A DNA stretch of 64,000 nt from NCBI GenBank assembly GCA_947497945.1, contig CANMIP010000015.1:1-64000 (forward strand), given 5' to 3'. Under the pieces are notes generated by a model. It was not told where the DNA came from. It saw nothing but the letters and a program-made list of their open reading frames with translations, and made no database searches. The translations under genes and the position numbers were made by a program. The DNA is from an uncultured Tropicimonas sp. (lineage in GTDB: Bacteria; Pseudomonadota; Alphaproteobacteria; Rhodobacterales; Rhodobacteraceae). Shown here piece by piece: positions 1 to 8,375 of the stretch (positions are counted from its first letter, which is position 1; every line of letters begins with the position of its first letter).

Positions 1-138
1 ATATTTCATCTCGGCGTTCCTCGAGAATGGTCTCGAAGGAGTTCTTCAACGCTCGGAGCCCCTTGCGGACCGTGATCTCCTTCGATGCGGCTCAGCCTTG
101 GAGGCTATCACCGCCGGTGAAGCAGTCGGCACATTCCA

Positions 139-591
139 TTAGCGGAAGTTTGCCGCAGTTTCGTCTCTGATGGCCGCTATCGTGAGTTGCGCCCCATAGG
201 GCGGTCGCAAGGTCCGCGAGAACGACGAACTACCGGTCAGGCTGTCCTTTTGGCACTTGCGGCCCTCCCGGCTGTCAAACCGTTTACCTTTCCTGACAAT
301 CGCTTCGGCGTCCAACCCGTGATGCCGGTACAAATCGCCAATTGCACCAGTCTGGCCGAAGTGTTCGACGCCCAATGGGATGGTCTTGTGCCCCATGACA
401 GACCCCAACCAGGACAGCGTTACGGGGTGACCGTCAATCAGGGTGATCAGTTTCGTATGCGCGGGAAGCGGATCCAGCAATGCCTCGATATGAGATTGCG
501 CAGTCTCGTTGCCGCGCGAACGTGCCCGTTGCGCTGCGGTCCAGCCGGCATTCAATCGGTCGGCCGACGTGACGGCCAGAACGCCGATGTC
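139..591 (-). pseudogene. C-terminal remnant of a transketolase-like / pyruvate dehydrogenase E1 protein
   Basis: Reading the minus strand from about 591 downwards gives a coherent protein tail: a VTSADRLNAGW stretch, then IDGHPVTLSWLGSV and PLGVEHFGQTGAIGDLYRHH. These are typical of the C-terminal domain of homodimeric pyruvate dehydrogenase E1/transketolase-like enzymes, in which this domain helps form the dimer. The family is normally about 750-900 residues, so only about the last 100 residues remain and the thiamine-binding domains are missing. Upstream the frame runs directly into antisense IS3 sequence near position 595, so the gene has been cut by a transposon-mediated rearrangement. 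The recognisable homology fades near position 285, although the frame stays open to 139. It cannot be functional. I am fairly sure of the family and less sure of the exact ends. Confidence 0.6.
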
Positions 592-597
592 GCGACG

Positions 598-1329
598 CGC
601 CTCTGGGAAGAGAACTTCGAGGTCTACGGAGTGTGCAAGGACTGGCACCAGTTGCAGCGGGAGGGCTTCAGCGTTGCCAGATGCACCGCAGAGCGCTTGA
701 TGCGAAAGCTTGGAATACAGGGTGCTATACGTGGAAAAGCTCAGAAGACCACGTTTCCGGACCCGGCTTTGCCGTGCCCGCTGGACAAGGTGAACCGGCA
801 GTTCAGAGCCGCCGCACCGAATACGCTCTGGGTCAGCGACTTCACCTACGTGTCGACCTGGCAGGGGTTCGTTTATGTGGCATTCGTGATCGATACCTTC
901 GCCAACAGGATTGTCGGATGGCGTTCGTCCCGATCTCAGAAAACACAGTTCGTCCTCGATGCCCTCGAACAAGCGCTCTATGAACGCAGGCCCACTGATG
1001 GTCTGACCCATCATTCGGATCGTGGCGGGCAATACCTGTCCATTCGCTACACCGAACGTCTGGCCGAAGCGGGCATCGAGCCATCTGTCGGTAGCGTGGG
1101 AGACTCATACGACAATGCGCTGGCCGAGACGATCATCGGACTGTTCAAGGCGGAGGTTATTCACCGCCTGGGACCATGGAAATCAGCCGATGCCGTCGAG
1201 TGGGAAACCTTGAGGTGGGTCGACTGGTTCAACAACAGACGCCTTCTCGGCCCTATCGGAAACATCCCGCCAACCGAAGCCGAGAGGAACTTCTATGAAG
1301 TTGCAGAGAGCATGAATATGGTCGCCTGA
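598..1329 (+). pseudogene. IS3-family transposase OrfB, 5'-truncated
   Basis: The frame carries the IS3 OrfB integrase core. A helix-turn-helix-side segment (LWEENFEVYGVCKDW, then VARCTAERLMRKLGIQG) is followed by WVSDFTYVSTW with the first catalytic Asp, HHSDRGGQYLS with the second, and SYDNALAETIIGLFKAE with the catalytic Glu, so all three DDE residues survive. The N-terminal residues and the orfA partner needed for the programmed frameshift product are gone; the codons in front of about 598 belong to the antisense strand of another gene. The fragment therefore cannot be translated as a normal transposase. No start codon with a ribosome site is visible. Family confidence is high. Confidence 0.7.
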
Positions 1330-1341
1330 GACCAACTAACC

Positions 1342-1369
1342 TGCCTCCGGTGAAACCGGGGCGGTTCAG
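1342..1369. repeat. Right terminal inverted repeat of the IS3-family remnant
   Basis: The sequence directly after the transposase stop ends in a GC-rich block which, on the minus strand, starts TGAACCGCCCCGG. IS3-family termini often begin with TGA. The matching left copy is not in the window, so this end is assigned by position and resemblance only. Confidence 0.4.
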
Positions 1370-1506
1370 AAGATAAAAGGACGAACCCTGAAACAGCGCC
1401 GCTTGCTCAACCTCGGGCGCGCAGCGTAGCATTGAGATTGATGAGCCAGATCCTCTCTTCACGATCAGCTCAAGTGGACCACTTCATTTGATGACGGACA
1501 GGCGCT

Positions 1507-1923
1507 GTGATCCTGGACCTGCATTCCCGGCGTGTCGTTGGCTGGGCGGTGAGCAACCGGATGAAGCGCGACCTGGCGATCCGGGCGCTGAAGATGGCAA
1601 TCGTCTTGAGGCAACCGCCAGAAGGCTGCATCCACCACACGGATCGCGGCAGCCAGTACTGTTCTCACGACTATCAGAAGATCCTGCGCCAGCACGGCTT
1701 CAGGGTATCGATGAGCGGGAAAGGAGACTGCTATGATAACGCGGCGGTCGAAACGTTCTTCAAGACGATCAAAGCCGAGCTGATCTGGCGTCATCCCTGG
1801 CCAACCCGACGGGCCGCCGAGTTGGCGATCTTCGAATACATCATCGGCTTCTACAATCCGCGCCGCAAGCATTCAGCTCTCGGCTGGAAAAGTCCCTTGG
1901 CCTTCGAGGCCCAGGCCGCATAA
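1507..1923 (+). pseudogene. Second IS3-family transposase OrfB fragment
   Basis: This 138-codon frame (GTG first codon) is the last two-thirds of an IS3-family OrfB integrase domain. It has LDLHSRRVVGWAVS around the first catalytic Asp, CIHHTDRGSQYCS with the second, and CYDNAAVETFFKTIKAE with the catalytic Glu. It ends in the family-typical FYNPRRKHSALGWKSP motif just before the stop. The protein is a different subgroup from the remnant at 598-1329, so these are two separate insertions. The N-terminal part and orfA are missing and an in-frame stop lies at 1492. A possible right terminus (minus-strand TGGACCTGTCACGC) lies near 1945-1962. It is a relic in an IS graveyard. Confidence 0.65.
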
Positions 1924-1981
1924 ATGAGAACCTGGAGCCGCGCCAAAGCGTGACAGGTCCAAATCGCGTGTTTGGTTATCT

Positions 1982-3394
1982 TCAGAAAATGAAGACGTCG
2001 TCGACGTAAAAGTCATCTCCGATCCCGGCCACCACATTGAACTGGTCAATATTGCTCGCATTGGTGATTTCTAACCGCCCATCCGCATCCAGATCCGACG
2101 ATACAACCGTCACTTGACCGATGGCGTTTCCCTCCCCATCCGAGAAGACAAGGGTCGCGGTTTCGTCGCTGTCGAGACCGATGAAATACATGCCACCGAG
2201 GTCGAATTTCTGTCCCTCGGAATGCGTGATGTTCATCTCGTGCGTCGTGCCATCGGCCTCAGTCCAGATCCGGAACTCATCGTCGCCGTCGCCGTCGTAG
2301 TCGAAATCCGTGACCGACACGTCCCGTTTCTCGAAGTAATTGGTGGCTGATGTCAGCTGGCTGACCCAGTAGGCTCCATTCGGGCCATCCTGGTAGATGT
2401 GAAGCCCGAGAAGGTCGGCCGTGAACTCGTCATAGACGCCGACCATGTCCTCGAACTGGATATCTGAGGGTGCGCTCGGATAGGTGACCTGCAGGCTGAC
2501 ATCGCCGTATTCCACGCCACCGCTTCCATCCGCAGCCGCATACCAGAAATAGATCGACGGCGCCTCTTCTCCCACGCCCGGCGCGGTGTCGTAGACTCCG
2601 TTGGGGTCCCAGACGAGCGTATCGTTCGCGGTCAAGGTCAGAATCGAGCCGTCATTGAGAAGGCCTCCACCGACGAAGTACCCCAGATCGACCCCATCCG
2701 GGATCAGATCGAGGTCGTTCACGCCATCGTTGTCAAGGTCGATCTGCGCGTCGAGGATTTCGGAAATTTCTATTCCGTCGCCTTGATTGGCCCCCTCGAG
2801 GTAATCATTGGCCAGAACGTCGATCTCGACGCTCGTGTCGAATTGCGTAAACGCGAAGTCGCTTTCGGTGATGACGGTGCCGGGCTCCGGATACTGGACG
2901 AACAGCACCTGTTCGATGCTGGTCAGGTAGTCTACATCGCCACTGCCATCGAGGGCATAGACCTCAAATCCGGTGACGACTTCCCTCTGGTTGCGTCCCT
3001 TGCCGACAAGTGCGGTCAGGATCACGACGTCGTAGTCTTCTCCCTCGACGCCGTCATACATGACGACATCAATGCCGCCGTCGTCTCCTCCGTCGATGAT
3101 GTCCGATCCGGCGCCGCCATAAATGATATCCGAACCGTCGCCCCCGTTGATGACATCGTCTCCGGTGTCGCCGTAAAGAACGTCGTCGCCAGAGCCACCT
3201 ACAATCGTGTCATTTCCGGCCCCGCCATAGATTTCGTCCGCGCCCTCGAGGCCCCAAATGACGTCGTCGGAGTCCGTTGAGAAAGCCGGGAATGTGCTCT
3301 GGGAAATGACATCGTCCCCCGATGTGCCGACAATTGCGCCGGCGGGCGGTGCAATTTGGTCGTTCTTGCCACCTTTGTCATTCGGTTTAGCCAT
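1982..3394 (-). CDS. RTX calcium-binding exoprotein, probable type I secretion substrate
   Basis: The 470-residue product has no N-terminal signal peptide. Residues 23-106 carry about seven RTX nonapeptides of the GGxGxDxhx kind, such as GGAGNDTIV and GGSGDDVLY, which bind calcium in secreted type I substrates. A VLANDY segment typical of repeats in large surface proteins follows, then an EF-hand-like DYDGDGDDEF loop. The C-terminus is a short acidic-aromatic tail (DDVFIF), as expected of type I signals. The start at 3394 was chosen because a purine-rich ribosome site (GAGAGGAAGGGAAG) precedes it; longer starts lack one. The RTX block at the N-terminal side is unusual, as most families carry it near the C-terminus. 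No HlyB/HlyD/TolC genes lie nearby. The enzymatic or adhesive role cannot be told. Confidence 0.75.
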   Translation of the reverse strand: MAKPNDKGGKNDQIAPPAGAIVGTSGDDVISQSTFPAFSTDSDDVIWGLEGADEIYGGAGNDTIVGGSGDDVLYGDTGDDVINGGDGSDIIYGGAGSDIIDGGDDGGIDVVMYDGVEGEDYDVVILTALVGKGRNQREVVTGFEVYALDGSGDVDYLTSIEQVLFVQYPEPGTVITESDFAFTQFDTSVEIDVLANDYLEGANQGDGIEISEILDAQIDLDNDGVNDLDLIPDGVDLGYFVGGGLLNDGSILTLTANDTLVWDPNGVYDTAPGVGEEAPSIYFWYAAADGSGGVEYGDVSLQVTYPSAPSDIQFEDMVGVYDEFTADLLGLHIYQDGPNGAYWVSQLTSATNYFEKRDVSVTDFDYDGDGDDEFRIWTEADGTTHEMNITHSEGQKFDLGGMYFIGLDSDETATLVFSDGEGNAIGQVTVVSSDLDADGRLEITNASNIDQFNVVAGIGDDFYVDDVFIF

Positions 3395-4224
3395 GGATCT
3401 TCCCTTCCTCTCTGTTCGGGCTGCCAAGCCCATCCTGAATCTGTGCTCTCCCCTTGGCAGACCGCAGGTTGCAACCAACGAGCCGCAAACAGGCCGACGA
3501 CAACACTACCGAACATTGAGATTGGGTTGCTTCCAAGGCCGGGTAGTCACCCTCTCCCCGCGGAATTGGAGGTTGGTTATTCAACCCTGGAGGCTAAGGT
3601 TTCCGTTGGCCAAGCCTCGCCGCCGGCTCCGAGACTGAGTGTCCATGAGACTATTTCCGAAACAATCGTCTCTTCCGCCTAGGTAGCCGTTTCTTATTCC
3701 AATCGAGGATATTGGCCCGTCGCCTGATTTGGTTTTCCTCGACGATGTCCATTACTGTTTGGAGTATCTCGCGGGAAAACTGTCTTACAAACAGTACCGG
3801 ATCACGAAAGACTGTGTTCAATGCTCTCATCTTCGTCCTCGCCATTCCTGTGAAACTAAGGAGGCAAGGATTCGATTGTTTTGTGGCGGAAATGTGCCCG
3901 ATTGGACCAGAATCGAGAACACATTGTTTCGCTCTCGTGAAGCATCGGCTTGTAGATCTATCAGAGGTATCGGGCCTTCGAAGTCACTTGGACAACGATA
4001 TTGACAGATTTCGCATGGCCCCAATCCAAACGTCCGCTTGCGAGGAGCCGCTTTGAGCCTGACCGTCGCGGGTGCATCCTTGGTGACCGATCACGGGACA
4101 GCCCGGGAAGAAGTCGCACCTCGATGCCCCTGGCAACCGTGACGAGACAAGCAACCCGTGATGGAGAGAGACGGCTGCGGGATCGGCAGAAAAACCAATC
4201 GTCAACTTCGGCACCAACTGTCCG
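3395..4224. other. Intergenic stretch without a convincing gene
   Basis: Between the RTX gene and the small membrane protein I see only short open frames without recognisable families. The best is a weak 59-64 codon frame listed separately at 3651-3845. Base composition is more AT-rich than the surrounding DNA, consistent with acquired or decayed sequence. Confidence 0.4.
3651..3845 (-). CDS. Possible small basic protein
   Basis: A 64-codon frame would give a small protein with an amphipathic, acidic-to-basic middle (REILQTVMDIVEENQ) and a strongly basic C-terminus (KKRLPRRKRRLFRK). An alternative start six codons in (MRALNTVF) has a better-spaced purine-rich stretch upstream (GAGGACGAAG). 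I do not recognise a family. The Lys/Arg tail could bind nucleic acid, but that is only inferred from charge. It sits alone between two minus-strand genes. It may be a chance frame. Confidence 0.2.
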   Translation of the reverse strand: MARTKMRALNTVFRDPVLFVRQFSREILQTVMDIVEENQIRRRANILDWNKKRLPRRKRRLFRK

Positions 4225-4452
4225 TCAGCTTCCTGCAAACACCTTGGCAAAGACACTAGGCATCGAACTCGCGGTATAAGTACCGACGGGTTTCTGCGAC
4301 ACTGCAAACGTCAGCATACCAGCCGCCATGACAGCCAAAAGCATTGTCTTCAAAGGTGCGCGCCCGTGGGTAAAGGAGTTCAGAAGCGCCGGAAACGCCA
4401 AAAGACCAATGACAACACCAATTACGAAAAACACATCTGGGTCCGTGTTCAT
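4225..4452 (-). CDS. Small two-helix membrane protein, hypothetical
   Basis: The 75-residue product starts at MNTDPDVFF, with ten upstream codons in the same frame rejected because this start matches similar short Rhodobacteraceae proteins I recall. Two hydrophobic segments are visible, residues about 6-24 (VFFVIGVVIGLLAFPALL) and 32-50, with a short polar loop HGRAP between them. The tail (PSVFAKVFAGS) is conserved in style with those relatives. It should sit in the inner membrane. Its role is unknown. The IS5-family element is inserted about 75 bases upstream of its start and may have separated it from its promoter. Confidence 0.55.
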   Translation of the reverse strand: MNTDPDVFFVIGVVIGLLAFPALLNSFTHGRAPLKTMLLAVMAAGMLTFAVSQKPVGTYTASSMPSVFAKVFAGS

Positions 4453-4525
4453 TTTCGTTCTCCCGTCAGCCCCCTGCGACAATTATTCGGAATCTGTACT
4501 AAAAATCAATCTTTCGTCGTAGACC

Positions 4526-4543
4526 CGCGCTGTTGCGCAAATC
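4526..4543. repeat. Left terminal inverted repeat of the IS5-family element
   Basis: The sequence CGCGCTGTTGCGCAAATC matches the right end in the core TGTTGCGCAAA when the right end is read on the opposite strand. Confidence 0.55.
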
Positions 4544-4579
4544 TGAAACTGGCCTCAGCTCCCCTTTCCCCGGGCACAC

Positions 4580-5512
4580 TTAGGCAGCAGCAACTGTGAC
4601 GGGTATGCCGAGTACCGTGAAACGGTTCAGTACCGCGGCACGGATCTGAACCTCGGCCACTTGGCGATCAAAGTCGCGCGCCATTAGGCGCTGGCCGAGG
4701 ATCTTCACACAGTTCATCTTTGTTTCAACACGACTTCGTCGATGGTATTCACTCCAGCGCCTCCAGAGCGCTCTGCCGAGATATGTCGAGGCCCGCAGCG
4801 CTTCATTTCTGGCCCTGGCTCCGGCGGTTGTTGGCTTCCACGGCTTGGCGTTCCGTCGGGGTGGAATGATTGCGACGGCGCCACGGTTGGCGATGACATT
4901 GTGGCATCGGCGCGTGTCATAGGCGCCATCGGCCGTGGCAGTTGATATCTCTTGGTCCGGATCAATCTGTTCCAAGAGAGCTGGCAGCATCGGCGCATCG
5001 CCAACGTTGCTGGTGGTGACTTCAACGGCTCGGATTTCCAGTGTTTCTTCGTCAACTCCGAGGTCAATCTTACGCCAAACACGCCGTTTGGGGCCGCCAT
5101 GCTTGCGCGCGTGCCATTCACCTTCGCCCTCCACCTTGATCCCCGTGCTGTCAATCAAGAGGTGTAACGCCCCCTGCGACCCCCGATAGGGAATGTTCAC
5201 AACAAGGGTTTTCTGACGGCGGCTCAGGGTGCTGAAATCCGGAACGGACCAGTCCAGACCTGCGAGTTTCAAAAAGCTCGCCGTGAACCCGGTCGCCTGT
5301 CGAAGCGCCATACCAAACAAGACTTTGATCGTGAGGCACGCCTGGATGGCAGCATCGCTATAGGTCTGCTGGCGGCCACGTTTGCCGGAGGGCGCAGCCT
5401 CCCACACCATCGCGGGATCGAACCAGACGGTTAGAGATACTCGCTGTCTCAGTGCTCGATTGTAGTCATGCCAGTTCGTGGTCTTGTAGATCGTCTTGTC
5501 GGGAATGCTCAT
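4580..5512 (-). CDS. IS5-family transposase
   Basis: The 310-residue product catalyses cut-and-paste movement of the surrounding element. An N-terminal helix-rich DNA-binding part (MSIPDKTIYKTTNWHDYNRA) is followed by an RNase-H-like DDE core: Asp121 in LLIDSTGIKVEGEGEW, Asp195 in TADGAYDTRRCH and Glu263 in RRSRVETKMN. The spacing and the C-terminal YREK-like RRSRVETKM motif fit IS5/IS903 transposases, and the length is normal for the group. All catalytic residues are present and the frame is unbroken, so the element may still be mobile. It occupies most of the 1.05 kb between the inverted repeats. Confidence 0.9.
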   Translation of the reverse strand: MSIPDKTIYKTTNWHDYNRALRQRVSLTVWFDPAMVWEAAPSGKRGRQQTYSDAAIQACLTIKVLFGMALRQATGFTASFLKLAGLDWSVPDFSTLSRRQKTLVVNIPYRGSQGALHLLIDSTGIKVEGEGEWHARKHGGPKRRVWRKIDLGVDEETLEIRAVEVTTSNVGDAPMLPALLEQIDPDQEISTATADGAYDTRRCHNVIANRGAVAIIPPRRNAKPWKPTTAGARARNEALRASTYLGRALWRRWSEYHRRSRVETKMNCVKILGQRLMARDFDRQVAEVQIRAAVLNRFTVLGIPVTVAAA

Positions 5513-5555
5513 GCAGGTCGGCCATCACATTGGATTCCTGCCGTGAATCCTACAC

Positions 5556-5574
5556 CCCTTTGCGCAACAAGGTC
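5556..5574. repeat. Right terminal inverted repeat of the IS5-family element
   Basis: Read on the minus strand it is GACCTTGTTGCGCAAAGGG, sharing TGTTGCGCAAA with the left end. Confidence 0.55.
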
Positions 5575-6363
5575 CCGGACAAGCGCCGCTCGGACTCTCA
5601 ACCCGTGTGGCCCGACCCGGACATTGGGCAATTCCAGCGCGAAAGGCGACTTTGGGCAGTCCAGGATCCTTCGCGGCTGGCGGACGCATGTCGGCCACGC
5701 GCGTCCAACGAATGGATCGCACCATCGAGACCTGCGATCAAACACCTGGAAGACACTCAGCGCGCTCGAAACAGCGCGTCCAGCCGCTCTGTTCTTGCCC
5801 TGCTCCATACCGTTTCAGGTCGACTCGCCGGTCACTCCGGTCTGCTGGGTCCGAACGGCCCTCTGGGGATCGATCCGCGAGTGACAGAGGCCATGGGTCT
5901 GGTCCGTCATGGGAACGGTGAAGACCGGCTGTCGAGGGGGATGGAAAACAATGGCGCGTCGCCTGACCAAAATGCGACTAGAAGATGCATCTTGGCTCCA
6001 GCGATTCGAAACGTCGCCATACGTAGTAGCACCCTGACAATCACAGGTTTGACCTATCCAAAAGTCAGCAAAAGCGTTGCAATCTGGCAAGATACACTCG
6101 GAATTCGGTCGAACAAGCAGCGCTACCAGTCTTGTTTGGCACGGGATCGGATGTATGATTGGGACGGGTTAATTGGAACCTGAAGGTTGCTGACCGGGCG
6201 GTTGATCATACCCGATTCCGTGGTGACGACGTAGCGAAAGGTTGGACTTTAGAAAGCGAGAAGCAGACCGGTGTTTTTGATTCAGGCCGGCTTCTTATTT
6301 GTCTTTTCTCGCCTCATTGAAGGGATCGTGTGGTCGCTCTGAACCAAACCGGCAGCCGGGATT
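5575..6363. other. Long non-coding or decayed stretch upstream of the cytochrome genes
   Basis: Nearly 800 bases lie between the IS element and the hexaheme cytochrome. Several frames stay open because of high GC, but none shows a recognisable family, a ribosome site or plausible composition. It presumably holds the cytochrome promoter, which I cannot place. Confidence 0.4.
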
Positions 6364-6963
6364 TTGGTTTTGGATGTCACGCATCATAAATGGATTGTCC
6401 TCCAGGCGTTCGCGGCGCTGCTGATTTTTCCATTCCTTCTGCTGTCTGTTGTGGATTGCAGCCATGCGGAAGGTGAACGGGATCGAGGCCAGAAACAGCT
6501 TCGGATCGGACGCGGACGAGTCCCCGACCACGACGGAACACAGCATTCGACACTTGGTCACTGTCCCGCATGTCATCTCGACAGGCAGGTCCTGCCGGAC
6601 GGGCACGCCCCGACGCTTGATGAACATCTGGCGCATTGCGCAACCTGCCATGCCGACGGCCGAACCGCCGTGTCGCTGAAGGGGATCTTGCCGCTCGATC
6701 ATATCCATGCCCTGGCCGGCCTCGATTGCCAGCAATGCCACGGCGGTGTCGAGCCAGCGACCATACAATTCACACAGGTTTGCAGGCGTTGCCACGGGAC
6801 GCAGGACAGGCTTGTCGTCCATACCCGTAATGCCTTGCCGGTAAACCCGCACACGTCACCTCATGACGATATGTTCGAGGAGTGCGCTCTATGTCATTTC
6901 CAACATTCGGAACCGATCGATATCTGCGCGACCTGCCACGATTTCGCATTTTTCGAAAGGTAG
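6364..6963 (+). CDS. Hexaheme c-type cytochrome (tetraheme/c3-like)
   Basis: The 199-residue product has a hydrophobic N-terminus (about residues 10-31) that could be an export signal cleaved near SHA/EGE or a membrane anchor. Six CXXCH heme-attachment motifs follow at residues 67-71 (CPACH), 92-96 (CATCH), 122-126 (CQQCH), 140-144 (CRRCH), 174-178 (CALCH) and 188-192 (CATCH). Additional histidines (for example DEHLAH and PHTSPH) could be second axial ligands, giving bis-His low-potential hemes as in small tetraheme cytochromes and flavocytochrome c heme domains. It should carry electrons in the periplasm or at the membrane. There is no ATG: TTG at 6364 or 6370 is the likely start, and the ribosome site is weak. 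The next gene overlaps its 3' end by 73 bases. The family is clear but the partner enzyme is not. Confidence 0.75.
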   Translation: MVLDVTHHKWIVLQAFAALLIFPFLLLSVVDCSHAEGERDRGQKQLRIGRGRVPDHDGTQHSTLGHCPACHLDRQVLPDGHAPTLDEHLAHCATCHADGRTAVSLKGILPLDHIHALAGLDCQQCHGGVEPATIQFTQVCRRCHGTQDRLVVHTRNALPVNPHTSPHDDMFEECALCHFQHSEPIDICATCHDFAFFER

Positions 6964-8375
6964 ACCATCTCGGGACGACCGAGGCAGGAAATCTGGCCGG
7001 CCTCGCAGCGCCCGGGGCCGGCTGGACCCGGCTATTCGGCAATGAGCGACCTTCTCTGGCCGCTGCGTCAACTTGCGTCGCGCTCGCCGTCCTGCTGGCC
7101 GCAGAGGCGAGCGACGCCAGCCCGATGATGAACATGAACTGCACGGCATGCCATATGGCCGACATGACCCTTCCGGCTGCCCATCCCCTGATATCCAGCT
7201 TGACGGACCAGCAATGCATGTCCTGCCATGGCGGGAGCGCGACCCCGGTTGTCGCCGCGACACCAATGGGGCGACAGAACCAGCGCCCCGAAACACAACA
7301 TGCCCAGACGCAGGACCAGGCGAGAGACCAGGAGCAGCTCCAGGAACAGCAACAGCAGCAGCAACGCAATGCCCTGCGTCTGGGGACGATCGAAGTCCAA
7401 GACTATCTTGAGCGCCACAGGATCACTTCGGAAACCGGCGCCGCCCCCGCGCCAATCGACCCATGGTCGTTCACGATCACAGGCGGCGTCCTGGCCAGTT
7501 CGGATATCGCGACACATCGAACATCCGCGCTGTTCCACGGCTCGACCAGCCATACCGCAGGGCTCTGCGGCACCCGTTTCTGGCGGCATACACATGATGA
7601 CGAGGCGGACGACCCGTCCGGGACTCGGGCGCATATCAGCGTCCGCGGCGATTACAGGGTCGAGCTGGGAGAACAGGATCGCGTAATCCTCGGGTTTGCG
7701 CTGAACCGGGACCGCTTTGCCGAGGAAGATCTCGGACGAACAAGCGCCAGCCTGCGCGCGACCTTGCAACATCGAACCGACGGCGGGAACCTGCGTGCTT
7801 CGGTGATATTGCATCGGACCGCCTATGACGGCTCGGGGGCGGACGATCACACCGATCACTTCGCCCAGGGCCTGAATCTCAACTATCATCATCGCCTGCC
7901 GGATAACGGAACCCTGTCGACCTGCGTGCGGGTGAGACGGCGTCACTACGAGGGCGAGCCGGAGTTTCGGAACCCGGATTTCAGTGGCTCATTTGCCTAT
8001 TCGAAAGCCCGGGAGACGGCGGGCAGATACGGCTTCGGCGTCGCGCTGACCGACAGGAACAACCCCAGGACCGATAGCCAACGGTATTTCGCGCCGTCGG
8101 CCTTCGCGATGATGGACTGGCCGCTCGCGCAAGACATCATGGGGCAGCTTTCGACCGAGATCGGGGTCCGGAGATATGAGGCGGAGGATTACGACAGCGG
8201 GATCCTGCGACAGGACACTGTCTGGGATGTGGGCGCCTCGGTCCTCTTTACCAATCTCGGCATGGACGCGGATTTCATCCGCCTGAGCTGCCACTACACA
8301 AGGACGAACTCAAACATCGACAAGGAGGATGGCAATGACACATATTGCGCGGCGATGCTCGAAAAGCGCTTCTGA
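6891..8375 (+). CDS. Diheme c domain fused to an outer-membrane Slam/DUF560-like beta-barrel
   Basis: The 494-residue product has a very long signal region (about 77 residues) ending near ASDA/SP. Two heme motifs follow, CTACH (84-88) and CMSCH (109-113), then a Gln-rich linker (about 134-158) and, from about residue 190, an alternating beta-rich domain ending in a terminal Phe (LEKRF). The barrel part, from WSFTITGGVLASSDIATH to YTRTNSNID, resembles the C-terminal barrel of surface lipoprotein assembly modifiers; those normally carry TPR repeats at the N-terminus, not hemes. Its length (about 300 residues) fits a 14-strand barrel. The start at 6891 has GAGGAG eight bases upstream and overlaps the hexaheme gene by 73 bases. 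Expected location is the outer membrane with hemes on the periplasmic side. A role in passing electrons across the outer membrane is inference. Confidence 0.7.
   Translation: MSFPTFGTDRYLRDLPRFRIFRKVDHLGTTEAGNLAGLAAPGAGWTRLFGNERPSLAAASTCVALAVLLAAEASDASPMMNMNCTACHMADMTLPAAHPLISSLTDQQCMSCHGGSATPVVAATPMGRQNQRPETQHAQTQDQARDQEQLQEQQQQQQRNALRLGTIEVQDYLERHRITSETGAAPAPIDPWSFTITGGVLASSDIATHRTSALFHGSTSHTAGLCGTRFWRHTHDDEADDPSGTRAHISVRGDYRVELGEQDRVILGFALNRDRFAEEDLGRTSASLRATLQHRTDGGNLRASVILHRTAYDGSGADDHTDHFAQGLNLNYHHRLPDNGTLSTCVRVRRRHYEGEPEFRNPDFSGSFAYSKARETAGRYGFGVALTDRNNPRTDSQRYFAPSAFAMMDWPLAQDIMGQLSTEIGVRRYEAEDYDSGILRQDTVWDVGASVLFTNLGMDADFIRLSCHYTRTNSNIDKEDGNDTYCAAMLEKRF

Larger units (their letters stand above)
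597..1369 (+). mobile_element. Truncated IS3-family insertion sequence (right part)
   Basis: This is the 3' part of an IS3-family element: the C-terminal half of the OrfB transposase followed by a terminal inverted repeat. The right end lies around 1342-1369 and, read on the minus strand, begins with TGAACCGCCCCGGTTTCACC, the kind of TGA-initiated end common in this family. The left end and orfA are absent; the element abuts the transketolase-like remnant at about 592-597. No target duplication can be recognised. Confidence 0.6.
4526..5574 (-). mobile_element. IS5-family insertion sequence, apparently intact
   Basis: The element is about 1.05 kb and carries one transposase gene. Its ends share the core TGTTGCGCAAA in inverted orientation: left at about 4526-4543, and right at about 5556-5574 when read on the minus strand. 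This resembles the GGCTTTGTTGCGCAAATC ends of IS903-type IS5 elements, though the outermost bases are degenerate. No clear 9-base target duplication can be seen at the flanks. Length, single frame and end type agree with an IS903-like member. Confidence 0.7.

Noticed and set aside
187-597. N-terminal part of a 380-codon frame in front of the IS3 transposase core
   Set aside because: These codons are the antisense of the transketolase-like remnant, not transposase sequence.
5452-6183. A 243-codon plus-strand frame after the IS5 element
   Set aside because: It starts inside the transposase antisense strand and has no recognisable sequence; the region looks non-coding.
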